The position numbers were made by a program, and so were the translations under genes. Below are positions 27,206 through 35,547 of a stretch of DNA of 64,000 nt, in pieces. The DNA is from CAZCBX01 sp964497185. Its GTDB lineage: Bacteria; Bdellovibrionota_G; JALEGL01; JAGRMV01. The DNA lies in NCBI GenBank assembly GCA_964497185.1, contig CAZCBX010000002.1:1-64000 (forward strand). Reading direction: 5' to 3'. The notes below the pieces were generated by a model. That model saw nothing but the letters and a program-made list of their open reading frames with translations. It did not search any database and was not told the DNA's origin. Numbering within the stretch: the first letter of the stretch is position 1; the number at the start of each line of letters is the position of its first letter.

Positions 27206-27888
27206 TAGGTGTCCTCGCGTTTGCGCAACGTGGCCATGTCCAAGGTTTGATCAAAATAACGGGAGAGGGTTGGATCATGGCTCACCATCATCACCGTCAT
27301 GCCGTGGGTTTTGCATTCTTCCAACAAAAGCTTCATCAAGCGCGATGCATTGGCAGGATCCAAGCTGGAGGTTGGTTCATCGGCCAAGATAAAAGACGGG
27401 TGGCCCATCATGCTGCGGGCAAATGCCACACGCTGTTGTTGTCCATGGCTTAGCTGATTGGCTTTTTGCTCCAACATGTTGCGGCTTAAGCCCAATGCTT
27501 GTGCATAAGTTGCAGCCAGTTCAGGCAAAGGCATTGAGTGTGCGTGGGCGTTTTGACGGCGCACCCGCGAGTACGAAAGCGGCAAAAGTATGTTGTCCAA
27601 TACACTTAAGTAACCAATTAAATTAAACTGCTGAAAAACGTACCCCAAGTGATCGGCGCGAAATTGATCGCGTTGCCCCCGCGACATCGCGTGCAAGGGG
27701 TGCCCCAAAATCGTGAGCTGCCCATGGGTTACAGGGTTGATGCCCGATAGCATGTTGAGCAGAGTTGTTTTGCCACTACCACTGGCGCCTTGAATCAGCG
27801 TGTGCTGGCCAGGGGCGATGGTAAAATTTTCAAAATGCATGGGGCGCTGCCCCGGGTAAGCGTAGGCCAGGTGTTTGGCTTCAAGCAT
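27205..27888 (-). CDS. ABC transporter ATPase, LolD-like, of the zinc-uptake operon
   Basis: A 227-residue ATPase with Walker A GASGSGKTT, Q-loop FQQFNLI, signature LSHGQQQR (one change from LSGGQ), Walker B FILADEPTSSLD and the switch His in VSHD. It resembles LolD/MacB ATPases and pairs with the overlapping FtsX-type permease. The ZrgA gene ends 6 bp upstream, placing all four genes in one operon. Confidence 0.9.
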   Translation of the reverse strand: MLEAKHLAYAYPGQRPMHFENFTIAPGQHTLIQGASGSGKTTLLNMLSGINPVTHGQLTILGHPLHAMSRGQRDQFRADHLGYVFQQFNLIGYLSVLDNILLPLSYSRVRRQNAHAHSMPLPELAATYAQALGLSRNMLEQKANQLSHGQQQRVAFARSMMGHPSFILADEPTSSLDPANASRLMKLLLEECKTHGMTVMMVSHDPTLSRYFDQTLDMATLRKREDT

Positions 27889-27894
27889 GATCGA

Positions 27895-28476
27895 TTATTT
27901 CTTTTTGATCTTGATCAAGGTGCTGTTTTTTTTCAGCGTGGCTTTGGGAAAAATCTGTCCACCCGCGATGATGGTGGCTTCAATGTGATCGATTTTGGAA
28001 GCGAGCTGGAAAAAGGGCTGAAAGTCAATGGACTCAATGGCTACGTCTTGTTTGCATGCCCAATGAAAAGAAACCACAAAATCGGCATGCCCTCCGGGCA
28101 ATTCGGCGCGTTTAAAAGAAGACTCTTGCAAGTGGCATTGGTTTTGCGCAGGTTGCAAATCAAAAAGGCGCGTGTGTTGGCGCAAAAGAGGCACCGCTTC
28201 TTCGGAAGACAAAAGATCCCCCGAAGGCAAATCAAATTCAATGGAAATTTCACGATGGGCAAAAACAATTTTGGCATTGGCCTGCCCATGTACATGACCA
28301 CGGTGCGTGGTTATCGATTTTGAATCTTCGTGATGGTCATGACCGTCGTGATCGTCTAAATTTTTTTCCTCGATTTCATCGCTGGAGTGGGGCGTCACCG
28401 AAGGAGCTGCAAAACCATGAGGGGATATCAAAAATGCAGGAGCCAGTAGAAAGAAAGCGATGGTTAAAAATTTCAT
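27895..28476 (-). CDS. zrgA: ZrgA-like periplasmic zinc-binding protein (DUF2796)
   Basis: A 193-residue exported protein. After the signal peptide comes a His/Asp-rich linker (DDHDGHDHHEDS) and the family signature THRGHVHGQA. DUF2796 proteins include ZrgA of Vibrio, whose operon (zinc-regulated genes) takes up zinc under shortage. The order here (DUF2796, ATPase, FtsX permease, DUF3299) matches that kind of operon. I see no clear Zur-box palindrome in the short region upstream, so zinc control remains inferred. It is divergent from leuS. Confidence 0.82.
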   Translation of the reverse strand: MKFLTIAFFLLAPAFLISPHGFAAPSVTPHSSDEIEEKNLDDHDGHDHHEDSKSITTHRGHVHGQANAKIVFAHREISIEFDLPSGDLLSSEEAVPLLRQHTRLFDLQPAQNQCHLQESSFKRAELPGGHADFVVSFHWACKQDVAIESIDFQPFFQLASKIDHIEATIIAGGQIFPKATLKKNSTLIKIKKK

Positions 28477-28579
28477 AGCTTTCGATTTACCACATTCATT
28501 TCTGGAAGAAAAGACGGGATGATGCTCGCCCTATTTTTTCCATGACGAATGCGGGATATTGGCGTACATAGGGCCCCAT

Positions 28580-31396
28580 ATGAGTACCTACGATTTCGCC
28601 TCCATCGAACGCAAATGGCAAGATATTTGGGAAACCCAACGCACGTTTTCATCGGCGCAACCCTCCGATCCCGATTTCGACCCCAACCAACCCAAATATT
28701 ATGTGTTGGATATGTTTCCTTATCCTTCCGGCAAGGGCCTTCATGTGGGCCACCCCTTGGGCTACATTGCCACCGATATTGTGGCGCGCTACAAGCGTAT
28801 GACCGGCCATCAGGTTTTGCACCCCATGGGCTTTGATGCATTTGGTTTGCCCGCCGAGCAGTACGCCATCGAAACCGGCACGCATCCCGAAGTGACCACA
28901 TTGAAAAACATCGAAAACATGCGCAAACAGCTTAAAGCGTGTGGCCTGAGCTATGATTGGTCGCGTGAAATTTCCACAACGGATCCGTCCTATTATAAAT
29001 GGACGCAGTGGATCTTCTTGCAATTGTTTCATGCTTGGTACAATGAACAAACCGACAAAGCCGAGCCGATCGACACACTGAAAAAAGCCTACCAAGCCGA
29101 TCAATTTCGTTTTGATGGTCAAACACGGCTGGCCCAATCAGAGGCCGGCTATGCGCAAGCCTCCCCCTGGTTATCCATGACCGATGCACAAAAAGAGCAG
29201 GCATTGGCCGCCGATCGTTTGGCTTATATGGATGACGTGGTGGTGAACTGGTGTCCAGGCTTGGGCACGGTGCTTGCCAATGAAGAAGTCACCATTGATG
29301 GCCGTTCAGAGCGAGGCAATCATCCTGTATTCAAGCGCCCGCTCAAACAGTGGATGCTGCGCATTACCAAATATGCGGATCGGCTTGAAAAAGATTTAGA
29401 CCATGTTCACTGGCCTATGGCTGTCAAACAGATGCAAACCCACTGGATTGGCAAAAGCCAAGGGGCCAGCGTGTGTTTCAACCAGCACCAACATCCAGAG
29501 GCTCCCGCCATTGAAGTTTTTACTACCCGACCCGACACGCTCTTTGGGGTTACCTTTTTGGTTCTGGCGCCTGAACATCCCATGGTCGATGAGCTTACCA
29601 CCTCCGAGCAAAAGCAAGCCGTGGCGCAGTACAAAAAACAAGCCTTGGCAAAATCGGAAGTGGACCGACAAGCAGAAACACGCGACAAAAAAGGGGTATT
29701 TACTGGTAGCTATGCCATCAACCCTGCAAGCGATGAAAAAATTCCGGTTTGGATTGCAGACTATGTGCTGATGGGTTACGGCACTGGGGCCATTATGGCC
29801 GTTCCGGCGCATGATCAGCGTGATTTTGAATTTGCCCAAGCCTACAACATCGACATCCGCGCTGTGGTGGAACCCACCCCCAAATTTTTAAAACAGCACA
29901 CGATCACCTTGCTCGAGTATTTGGAAGACCCGGGTTATCTATCGGAAGCCTTCACTGAAAAAACCCAATGCACGCAATCGGAAAGCCCAGCGATTAACTT
30001 AAACAACTTGCCTTGCGATCGCGCCAGCAAAAAGATGATTGATTTTTTAGAGCGTCATCAAATGGGGCAGGGCAAAACCCAATTTAAATTAAGGGACTGG
30101 CTTTTTTCAAGGCAGCGATATTGGGGCGAACCGTTTCCAATTTTGCATGGGCCCAACGGTGAAATTCGCGCGGTGGATGCCGACGATTTGCCCGTGGTGC
30201 TTCCAGAGCTATCCGATTTTAAACCCACTGCTTCCGATGACATGGACCAAGCACCCGCGCCTTCCTTGGATCGCGCGCCAGAAGAATGGAAAAAAGTGGT
30301 CATCGACGGTGTAGAATACACCCGCGAGCTCAACACCATGCCGCAATGGGCAGGGTCCTGTTGGTATTATTTGCGGTTTACCGACCCCAATAACCAAGAT
30401 GTGTTTGCCAGCCCTGAGGCGCAGGCTTATTGGATGGGCCAAAAAGGCGTCGATTTGTATGTGGGTGGGGTGGAACATGCGGTCTTGCATCTTTTGTACG
30501 CACGATTTTGGCATAAAGTCTTGTACGACTTGGGGCATGTGGCCTGCATTGAACCGTTTGGCACGTTGTTTAACCAAGGGTACATACAGGCTTATTCTTA
30601 CCAGGACGCGCGCGGCATGTATGTGGATGCCACCGCTGTGGAAGAGGATGATCAGGGCAATTTCACCCATCAAGGCAAACCAGTTACGCGCAATTTAGGT
30701 AAAATGGGCAAATCGCTTAAAAATGCCATTGGTCCGGAAGAAGTCATTGAAACCTTTGGCTGTGATACATTTCGTCTTTACGAAATGTATTTGGGCCCCA
30801 TTGAGCAGTCTAAAACATGGGATACAGATGCCATCATCGGCATTCATCGCTTTTTGCAACGGGTGTGGCGCAATTTTGTGACCGATCAAGCAGAAAAAAC
30901 AAACCAAAAAGACTGCCCGCTCGAACCCAAAATTGCGGGCATCCTGGCACGGACCATCGCGCATGTAACAGAGTCGATGAATGGCATGAAATTTAACACG
31001 GCCATTGCGCAATTGATTCAGCTTAACAATTTATTTGTGTCCATGGATTGCATTCCCGAGCAGGCGGCCCAAGCCTTTATCAAAATGCTTAGCCCCTTGG
31101 CACCGCACATGGCCGAAGAAATTTGGCAAATGTGGGGCCACACCACGTCCATTGCGCATGCACCATGGCCCACCTACGATCCCAAAGCCCTCGAAAAGGA
31201 TGAAATCGAGCTGGTGGTGCAGGTCAATGGAAAACGCCGTGCTAGTTTGCAAGTCAGCCCCAATATTGCCAAAGATGATGCTCAGGCACTGGCTTTGGAG
31301 CAAGAAAATGTACAAAAGCACTTGGAAGGCATGAGCATCGTAAAATGCATATTTGTGCCCAAGCGCCTGGTCAATTTTGTGGTCAAGCCGCAATAA
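28580..31396 (+). CDS. leuS: Leucyl-tRNA synthetase
   Basis: Charges tRNA-Leu. About 938 residues, longer than the E. coli enzyme (860). The HIGH motif is HVGH at residue 55 (GLHVGHPLGY) and the KMSKS motif is KMGKS at residue 708. The N-terminal stretch (YYVLDMFPYPSGKGL) and the overall length resemble the long Bacteroidota-type LeuRS, so the gene may have been exchanged. ATG 28580 is preferred over an upstream TTG; AGGG lies about 7 nt before it. The editing domain and C-terminal domain are present by length. Confidence 0.97.
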   Translation: MSTYDFASIERKWQDIWETQRTFSSAQPSDPDFDPNQPKYYVLDMFPYPSGKGLHVGHPLGYIATDIVARYKRMTGHQVLHPMGFDAFGLPAEQYAIETGTHPEVTTLKNIENMRKQLKACGLSYDWSREISTTDPSYYKWTQWIFLQLFHAWYNEQTDKAEPIDTLKKAYQADQFRFDGQTRLAQSEAGYAQASPWLSMTDAQKEQALAADRLAYMDDVVVNWCPGLGTVLANEEVTIDGRSERGNHPVFKRPLKQWMLRITKYADRLEKDLDHVHWPMAVKQMQTHWIGKSQGASVCFNQHQHPEAPAIEVFTTRPDTLFGVTFLVLAPEHPMVDELTTSEQKQAVAQYKKQALAKSEVDRQAETRDKKGVFTGSYAINPASDEKIPVWIADYVLMGYGTGAIMAVPAHDQRDFEFAQAYNIDIRAVVEPTPKFLKQHTITLLEYLEDPGYLSEAFTEKTQCTQSESPAINLNNLPCDRASKKMIDFLERHQMGQGKTQFKLRDWLFSRQRYWGEPFPILHGPNGEIRAVDADDLPVVLPELSDFKPTASDDMDQAPAPSLDRAPEEWKKVVIDGVEYTRELNTMPQWAGSCWYYLRFTDPNNQDVFASPEAQAYWMGQKGVDLYVGGVEHAVLHLLYARFWHKVLYDLGHVACIEPFGTLFNQGYIQAYSYQDARGMYVDATAVEEDDQGNFTHQGKPVTRNLGKMGKSLKNAIGPEEVIETFGCDTFRLYEMYLGPIEQSKTWDTDAIIGIHRFLQRVWRNFVTDQAEKTNQKDCPLEPKIAGILARTIAHVTESMNGMKFNTAIAQLIQLNNLFVSMDCIPEQAAQAFIKMLSPLAPHMAEEIWQMWGHTTSIAHAPWPTYDPKALEKDEIELVVQVNGKRRASLQVSPNIAKDDAQALALEQENVQKHLEGMSIVKCIFVPKRLVNFVVKPQ

Positions 31397-31449
31397 ATAG
31401 GCCGACCGAGCGCAGGGCTCGAAAAGGGCAAAAAGACCCTATTTTTTTT
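31395..31449 (+). terminator. Probable leuS terminator
   Basis: AAATAGG at the leuS stop pairs with CCTATTT (31438-31444), which opens a run of eight T. Smaller stems (GAGC/GCTC, AGGG/CCCT) lie inside. Confidence 0.5.
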
Positions 31450-31485
31450 ATAGGCATGGCTTGATTTGCAGGTCAAAGCCTGGTA

Positions 31486-31520
31486 TCTACGCAAAGCTTC
31501 ACAGAATTTGTGTGCGTAGA
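31486..31520 (+). promoter_or_regulatory. Structured leader of the L31-L33-L28 mRNA
   Basis: TCTACGCA (31486-31493) pairs with TGCGTAGA (31513-31520), with an inner CACA/TGTG helix stacked on the 3' side and a 6-nt bulge. It ends 24 bp before the L31 start. It may be a ribosomal-protein autoregulatory leader; this is inferred from position. Confidence 0.45.
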
Positions 31521-31544
31521 GGCAACAATATAAGGATAACCGTT

Positions 31545-31784
31545 ATGAAAAAAGAAATTCATCCAGAGTACAAAGAAGTTCTCTTTTTGGACGTGAGCAC
31601 CAGCGAAAAATTTTTGGGTCGCTCCACCAAACTGCCCAACGAAACCATGGAACACGAAGGCAAAGAATACCCCGTGATTCGATTGGATATTTCCAGCAGT
31701 TCTCACCCTTTTTACACAGGTCAAAGCCGCATTTTGGATACAGAAGGCCGCGTAGAACGTTTTAAGAAAAAATACGGAAAATAA
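31545..31784 (+). CDS. rpmE2: 50S ribosomal protein L31, type B (zinc-free)
   Basis: A 79-residue L31 of the type B form: it begins MKKEIHPEYKEV, has FLDVSTSEKFLGRST where type A carries CxxC cysteines, and ends with SSSHPFYTGQ and GRVERFKKKYG. It therefore binds no zinc. In many bacteria the type B copy is made under zinc shortage, but here it heads an operon with L33 and L28 and may be the only copy. A spaced AAGGA precedes the ATG. Confidence 0.96.
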   Translation: MKKEIHPEYKEVLFLDVSTSEKFLGRSTKLPNETMEHEGKEYPVIRLDISSSSHPFYTGQSRILDTEGRVERFKKKYGK

Positions 31785-31795
31785 GGAAAACCGAC

Positions 31796-31981
31796 ATGAG
31801 CGACATTATCTACATGATTTCTTCAGAGGGTACGGGACATTTCTACACCACCTTGAAGAACAAAAAAAACAACCAAGAAAAATTAAAGCTGAAAAAATAC
31901 GACCCAGTGGCCCGCAAGCATGTTTATTATGTGGAAAGTGCCAAATTGAGTAAATCCAAAGGCAAAAAAGTTTCGGTCTAA
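31796..31981 (+). CDS. rpmG: 50S ribosomal protein L33 (zinc-free)
   Basis: A 61-residue L33 with EGTGHFYTTLKNKKN and KKYDPVARKHVYYVE. It has no cysteines, so it is the zinc-free form. It lies 11 bp after L31 and 34 bp before L28 in one operon, preceded by AAGGAAAA. Confidence 0.95.
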   Translation: MSDIIYMISSEGTGHFYTTLKNKKNNQEKLKLKKYDPVARKHVYYVESAKLSKSKGKKVSV

Positions 31982-32015
31982 CCAACATTTCAATCGATCA
32001 AAACGGAGAATCATC

Positions 32016-32285
32016 ATGGCTCAAATTTGTGAATTAACCGGTAAAAAACCACTGACCGGCAACAACGTCAGTAACTCAAACATCAAAATCAAACGTCGAC
32101 AAAATCCCAATCTTCATTCCAAAAAAATGATGATTCCGGAGCTAAAAAAATCAGTGACGCTTAAGCTTTCAACCAACGCCATTCGCACCATTGACAAACT
32201 CGGCATCAGCGGTGCAATCCTGAAAGCAAACGAGGAAGTGCTTTCCAAGCAGCTTCGTCGCATTGCCCGAGAGTTGCGTAAATAA
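32016..32285 (+). CDS. rpmB: 50S ribosomal protein L28
   Basis: An 89-residue L28 starting MAQICELTGKKPLTGNNVSN, with one Cys only and thus no zinc site. The C-terminal half (RTIDKLGISGAILKA) is typical. It is the third gene of the L31B-L33-L28 operon; GGAG lies about 8 nt upstream of its ATG. Confidence 0.95.
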   Translation: MAQICELTGKKPLTGNNVSNSNIKIKRRQNPNLHSKKMMIPELKKSVTLKLSTNAIRTIDKLGISGAILKANEEVLSKQLRRIARELRK

Positions 32286-32323
32286 GAATGGCCCAAATGG
32301 GCTCTTTCTAGTATGATAGGCGC

Positions 32324-33298
32324 ATGTCTTTAGGCTCAAAGTTACGTTTTCTTAAAAGCGGTAGAAAAGATTTTCAATGGGTAAACATCATTCCTCATTT
32401 GGGAATGCATCTGGCTGCCATTATTTTGGTGGCGCTTTCAGGGTTTAGCTGGATCGCACTGGCCGTATGCCTATTTTTATATGGCGTGCGCATGTTTGGT
32501 ATCACCGCTGGATTTCACCGCTACTTTGCCCACCGCAGTTATAAAACATCCCGCTGGTTTCAGTTTGTTTTGGCTTGGCTAGGGTGCAGCGCTGCACAGT
32601 TGGGTCCCATTTGGTGGGCCGGCCATCACCGCGACCATCACAAATATTCAGACACCGAAAAAGATGTGCATTCTCCCGTCGTGCGAAACTTTTGGTGGTC
32701 TCACATGGGCTGGCTTTTTTCAGACCGTTTTAACCACACCCCTTCGGAAAATATGAAAGACTTTCACAAGTATCCAGAAATCATGTGGCTGGATAAATTT
32801 TCACTTTTGCCACCTGTGCTTTTGGCCGTGGCGACATTTTTTCTTGGACGATGGTTGGCTGTAGCCAAACCCGAGTGGGGCACCAGTGGCATGCAAATGC
32901 TGGCATGGGGCTTTTTTGCCAGTACAGTGTTGCTGTATCACGGCACTTTCACCGTTAATTCGGTGGCCCATCTATGGGGCAAAAAAGTTTATCCAAGCAA
33001 GGATGAAAGCCGCAACAATCCATTGATTGCGTTGATTACACTGGGTGAAGGATGGCACAACAATCATCACTTTTTCCCCAGCTCTGAAGCCCAAGGCCTG
33101 GAATGGTGGCAGTTTGATGTTTCTCATTATACGCTTAAAGCGCTTTCATGGGTTGGTATCACATGGGATCTTAAAAAAGCCCCCCGCGATCATCATAAGT
33201 TTCGCATCGATGCTCAGGAAAAAAAAATCAAACAAGAGCAGAAAAAGCGCAAGCGTGAACAAAAAAAACTAAAGAAAAAACAAAAACTGGCTGCATAG
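32324..33298 (+). CDS. Acyl-CoA/acyl-lipid desaturase (delta-9 type)
   Basis: A 324-residue integral membrane di-iron enzyme that puts a cis double bond into fatty-acyl chains. All three histidine boxes are present: HRYFAH, HHRDHH and, near the C-terminus, EGWHNNHH. Several hydrophobic segments surround them. The last ~30 residues are a Lys-rich, probably disordered tail. TATGAT (32312-32317) lies 6 nt before the ATG with only a weak AGG, so the mRNA may be leaderless, or the gene may be read through from L28. Its product would supply unsaturated chains for the CFA-synthase-like enzymes near 40-43 kb. Confidence 0.93.
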   Translation: MSLGSKLRFLKSGRKDFQWVNIIPHLGMHLAAIILVALSGFSWIALAVCLFLYGVRMFGITAGFHRYFAHRSYKTSRWFQFVLAWLGCSAAQLGPIWWAGHHRDHHKYSDTEKDVHSPVVRNFWWSHMGWLFSDRFNHTPSENMKDFHKYPEIMWLDKFSLLPPVLLAVATFFLGRWLAVAKPEWGTSGMQMLAWGFFASTVLLYHGTFTVNSVAHLWGKKVYPSKDESRNNPLIALITLGEGWHNNHHFFPSSEAQGLEWWQFDVSHYTLKALSWVGITWDLKKAPRDHHKFRIDAQEKKIKQEQKKRKREQKKLKKKQKLAA

Positions 33299-33336
33299 TA
33301 AAGTCTGGTTGTGGCTGTGTTGCGGCCTCCATTTTT

Positions 33337-33657
33337 ATGAAAGACGATGCCTCCAATAAACCCGATTTGATCGGCGACGCATGGAAACAATCTGAATCTG
33401 CCCCCGATGTGTCCGGCTGGACAGTGTTGCTTCTGAAAAGTCACGACTACGACCACATGTATGACCATGGGTTGGACATCTTAAAAAATAAACGGTGGTC
33501 ATTGATCCAAATACAACAAACACTTAAAGAGCAGGGCATTGCTACGATCATTGCGCCCATTCAAGGTCCGCTCAGTTTGGCTGAGGCCATCTATGTTAAG
33601 CCAGAAGATCTCAACAAAGCAAAATTGATGCTTCAAGCCATCCAAGACCAACTGTAA
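33337..33657 (+). CDS. Small protein of unknown function
   Basis: A 106-residue soluble, acidic protein without a signal peptide. The C-terminal half (AEAIYVKPEDLNKAKLML) loosely resembles the DUF2007/signal-transducing fold, but I would not assign it. It follows the desaturase by 38 bp on the same strand without a clear ribosome-binding site. Coding potential is supported by length and composition only. Confidence 0.55.
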   Translation: MKDDASNKPDLIGDAWKQSESAPDVSGWTVLLLKSHDYDHMYDHGLDILKNKRWSLIQIQQTLKEQGIATIIAPIQGPLSLAEAIYVKPEDLNKAKLMLQAIQDQL

Positions 33658-33692
33658 GTTTTTAAAAAAGCAACACGCCATGATTCAAACCC

Positions 33693-33712
33693 TGCGTCCC
33701 CAAAGGGACGCA
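33693..33712. repeat. REP-like palindrome, family A copy 3
   Basis: TGCGTCCC-CAAA-GGGACGCA, a perfect 8-bp stem, is the short form of the family seen at 12582, 12721 and 33761. Confidence 0.82.
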
Positions 33713-33760
33713 AGCCTCCTCATTTTTTATACACCATGCACGCCCAGCCTACACCTCCAG

Positions 33761-33799
33761 CCTCCGTCCCCAAAGGGACTGTCCCTTTAGGGACGGAGG
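33761..33799. repeat. REP-like palindrome, family A copy 4
   Basis: CCTCCGTCCCCAAAGGGAC, one spacer base, then its complement with a single mismatch. It lies just upstream of the perR promoter. Confidence 0.87.
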
Positions 33800-33818
33800 G
33801 TTGGTGTAAGTGCGGGGC

Positions 33819-33850
33819 TTGACTTTATCTTAATTTAGACTTATTCTAAA
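33819..33850 (+). promoter_or_regulatory. perR promoter with overlapping PerR/Fur-type operator
   Basis: TTGACT (33819-33824) and TATTCT (33842-33847) are spaced by 17 bp. The palindrome TTTAGA-N5-TCTAAA (33834-33850) covers the -10, as for an autorepressor. The same half-sites recur before ahpC. The ATG follows the -10 by 6 nt, so the transcript is probably leaderless. Confidence 0.75.
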
Positions 33851-33853
33851 AAT

Positions 33854-34261
33854 ATGAATAAATGTTTAACATCTGAACAAATTAAAACCCAGCTTTTGGA
33901 GGCAGGGGTGCAGCCAACAGCACAGCGTATGGCCATTTGTCAGTTTGTGCTTTGTGAAGCCGATCATCCAACGGCCGAAGAAATAAAACAGTGGGCCGAT
34001 GATACATTTTCCATGATGAGCCGTGCCACCGTGTACAACACGCTCAACACATTGGTGGAAGCAGGCATGCTTAAAGAAGTACGCATTTCGGATTCGACCA
34101 AAGTACGGTATGACACCAATACAGGGCATCACTATCATTTCTACGATGAAGCCACGGGTAAACTGGTTGATATTGACCCTGAACACATTGATATTAAAGC
34201 CAAGCTGCCATCTTCCATGAAAATGAAAGAAATTGAAATTGTGATTAAAGGAACGATGTAA
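33854..34261 (+). CDS. perR: Fur-family peroxide-responsive regulator (PerR-like)
   Basis: A 135-residue Fur-family repressor. The winged-helix part shows QRMAICQFV and SRATVYNTLNTLVEAG; the dimer domain has the metal-site string HHYHFYDE. The two CxxC pairs that hold the structural zinc in typical Fur/PerR are absent: the first is replaced by the YDEATG region and the C-terminus ends early. PerR activity is inferred from the neighbours (ahpC, ahpD, dps) and from the shared TTTAGA-N5-TCTAAA operator before itself and ahpC. Irr- or Fur-like sensing cannot be excluded. Confidence 0.82.
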   Translation: MNKCLTSEQIKTQLLEAGVQPTAQRMAICQFVLCEADHPTAEEIKQWADDTFSMMSRATVYNTLNTLVEAGMLKEVRISDSTKVRYDTNTGHHYHFYDEATGKLVDIDPEHIDIKAKLPSSMKMKEIEIVIKGTM

Positions 34262-34271
34262 AACCTTTTTT

Positions 34272-34298
34272 TTGACATTTATTTAGAATTAGTCTAAA
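34272..34298 (+). promoter_or_regulatory. ahpC promoter with PerR-type operator
   Basis: TTGACA (34272-34277) is followed by TTTAGA-ATTAG-TCTAAA (34282-34298), with the same half-sites and spacing as the perR operator. A bound repressor would cover the -10 region. Confidence 0.72.
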
Positions 34299-34364
34299 AC
34301 AAGAATGATTTTAAAAACAAGCAACGTTCATCGTGAACTTTGCACAAAAAAAGGAGAAATACCC

Positions 34365-34928
34365 ATGAATGATCGAGTAATTGGCGTTGGCCAACCTTTC
34401 CCAGGATTTGACTTAACAGCCACGGTTTCAACGGATGTAAGCGAATCCATTGAAAACGCGTTTAAAGACCTTTCTTATGAGAAAGATTACAAAGGCAAGT
34501 GGCTTGTGCTTTTCTTTTACCCCAAAGACTTTACATTTGTATGTCCAACGGAAATTAAAGCATTTGGTGACTTGTACAGTGACTTCAAAGACCGCGACTG
34601 CGAAGTGCTTACCGCCAGCGTTGATTCTGAGTTTGTGCATTTGGCTTGGCGCAAAGACAACGAAAACCTTCATGACTTGCCATTTCCAATGTTAGCAGAC
34701 ATCAAACGCGAACTTTCAGGGGAGCTTGGCATCATCGATCAAAATGCAGGCGTTTCTCAACGTGCCACTTTCATCATTGACCCTGATGGCATTGTCCGCC
34801 ACATATCTGTCAATGACCTGAATGTTGGAAGAAATCCCAAAGAGATCATGCGTGTCTTGGATGCATTGCAAACAGATGAGCTTTGTCCTTGCAACTGGAA
34901 AAAAGGCGACGATACACTGAAAGTATAG
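34365..34928 (+). CDS. ahpC: Alkyl hydroperoxide reductase AhpC (2-Cys peroxiredoxin)
   Basis: Reduces peroxides in the cytoplasm. About 187 residues with peroxidatic Cys60 in FTFVCPTE and C-terminal Cys174 and Cys176 in ELCPCNWKKGD. This tail resembles the actinobacterial AhpC that uses AhpD as reductant, and ahpD follows. The start is taken at the ATG preceded by AAGGAG (8 nt); the frame extends 20 codons upstream through that site. Controlled by the operator at 34282. Confidence 0.95.
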   Translation: MNDRVIGVGQPFPGFDLTATVSTDVSESIENAFKDLSYEKDYKGKWLVLFFYPKDFTFVCPTEIKAFGDLYSDFKDRDCEVLTASVDSEFVHLAWRKDNENLHDLPFPMLADIKRELSGELGIIDQNAGVSQRATFIIDPDGIVRHISVNDLNVGRNPKEIMRVLDALQTDELCPCNWKKGDDTLKV

Positions 34929-35003
34929 TGATTGAACGATGCCTGCGTCTTTATGATTGTTTTATAAAGACGCAGACCATCTTCATTTGAAAGGATGCTG
35001 AGC

Positions 35004-35546
35004 ATGCAGGCGATTAAAGATCAGTTTGAAGATTATGCAAAAGACGCAAAATTAAACTTGTCCTCCATTTTATCAGAAGAGGGCGCGCCGGGATTAACGC
35101 AAAAACAAATTGCGGGCACGGCTTTAACTTGTGCGCTTACGCTTCGAGATGAAGAACTGGCGCAAGCCATCACTCAAGAGTTTGAATCACTGCTCGACGA
35201 AAAAGACCACTACGGTATCCGAGCAGCGATCAGTTTGATGGCCATGAACAACGTATACTATCGTTACATGCATCTTTCCGAAGACGCTGAGTTATCCAAA
35301 ATGCCTGCCAAACTTCGGATGAACGTCATGCGTGAACCGGGCATCGAAAAAAAAGATTTTGAAATATACAGCTTGGCCGCTTCCACGTTATCGGGATGTG
35401 GCATGTGCATTCAGGCCCACAACCGGGGTTTAAAGAAACTAAATGTCAGTGCAGAGGGCATTCAGTCTGTAGCCCGCATTGCTGCCATTATCAACAGTGC
35501 AAGCCAGTCATTGTGGCTTGCCAACACGTCAAACAAAGGAGTTTAA
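35004..35546 (+). CDS. ahpD: Alkyl hydroperoxidase AhpD
   Basis: About 180 residues with the redox pair Cys132-x-x-Cys135 in SGCGMCIQAH, the family active site with its His. It probably reduces AhpC using a lipoylated partner, as in mycobacteria. AAGGA lies 8 nt before ATG 35004; an ATG three codons earlier is possible. It sits between ahpC and dps in the PerR-controlled operon; the dps ATG follows the stop by 1 bp. Confidence 0.94.
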   Translation: MQAIKDQFEDYAKDAKLNLSSILSEEGAPGLTQKQIAGTALTCALTLRDEELAQAITQEFESLLDEKDHYGIRAAISLMAMNNVYYRYMHLSEDAELSKMPAKLRMNVMREPGIEKKDFEIYSLAASTLSGCGMCIQAHNRGLKKLNVSAEGIQSVARIAAIINSASQSLWLANTSNKGV

Positions 35547-35547
35547 A

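Noticed and set aside
28477..28579. Zur box between zrgA and leuS
   Set aside because: No convincing A/T-rich 19-23-bp palindrome could be found by eye.
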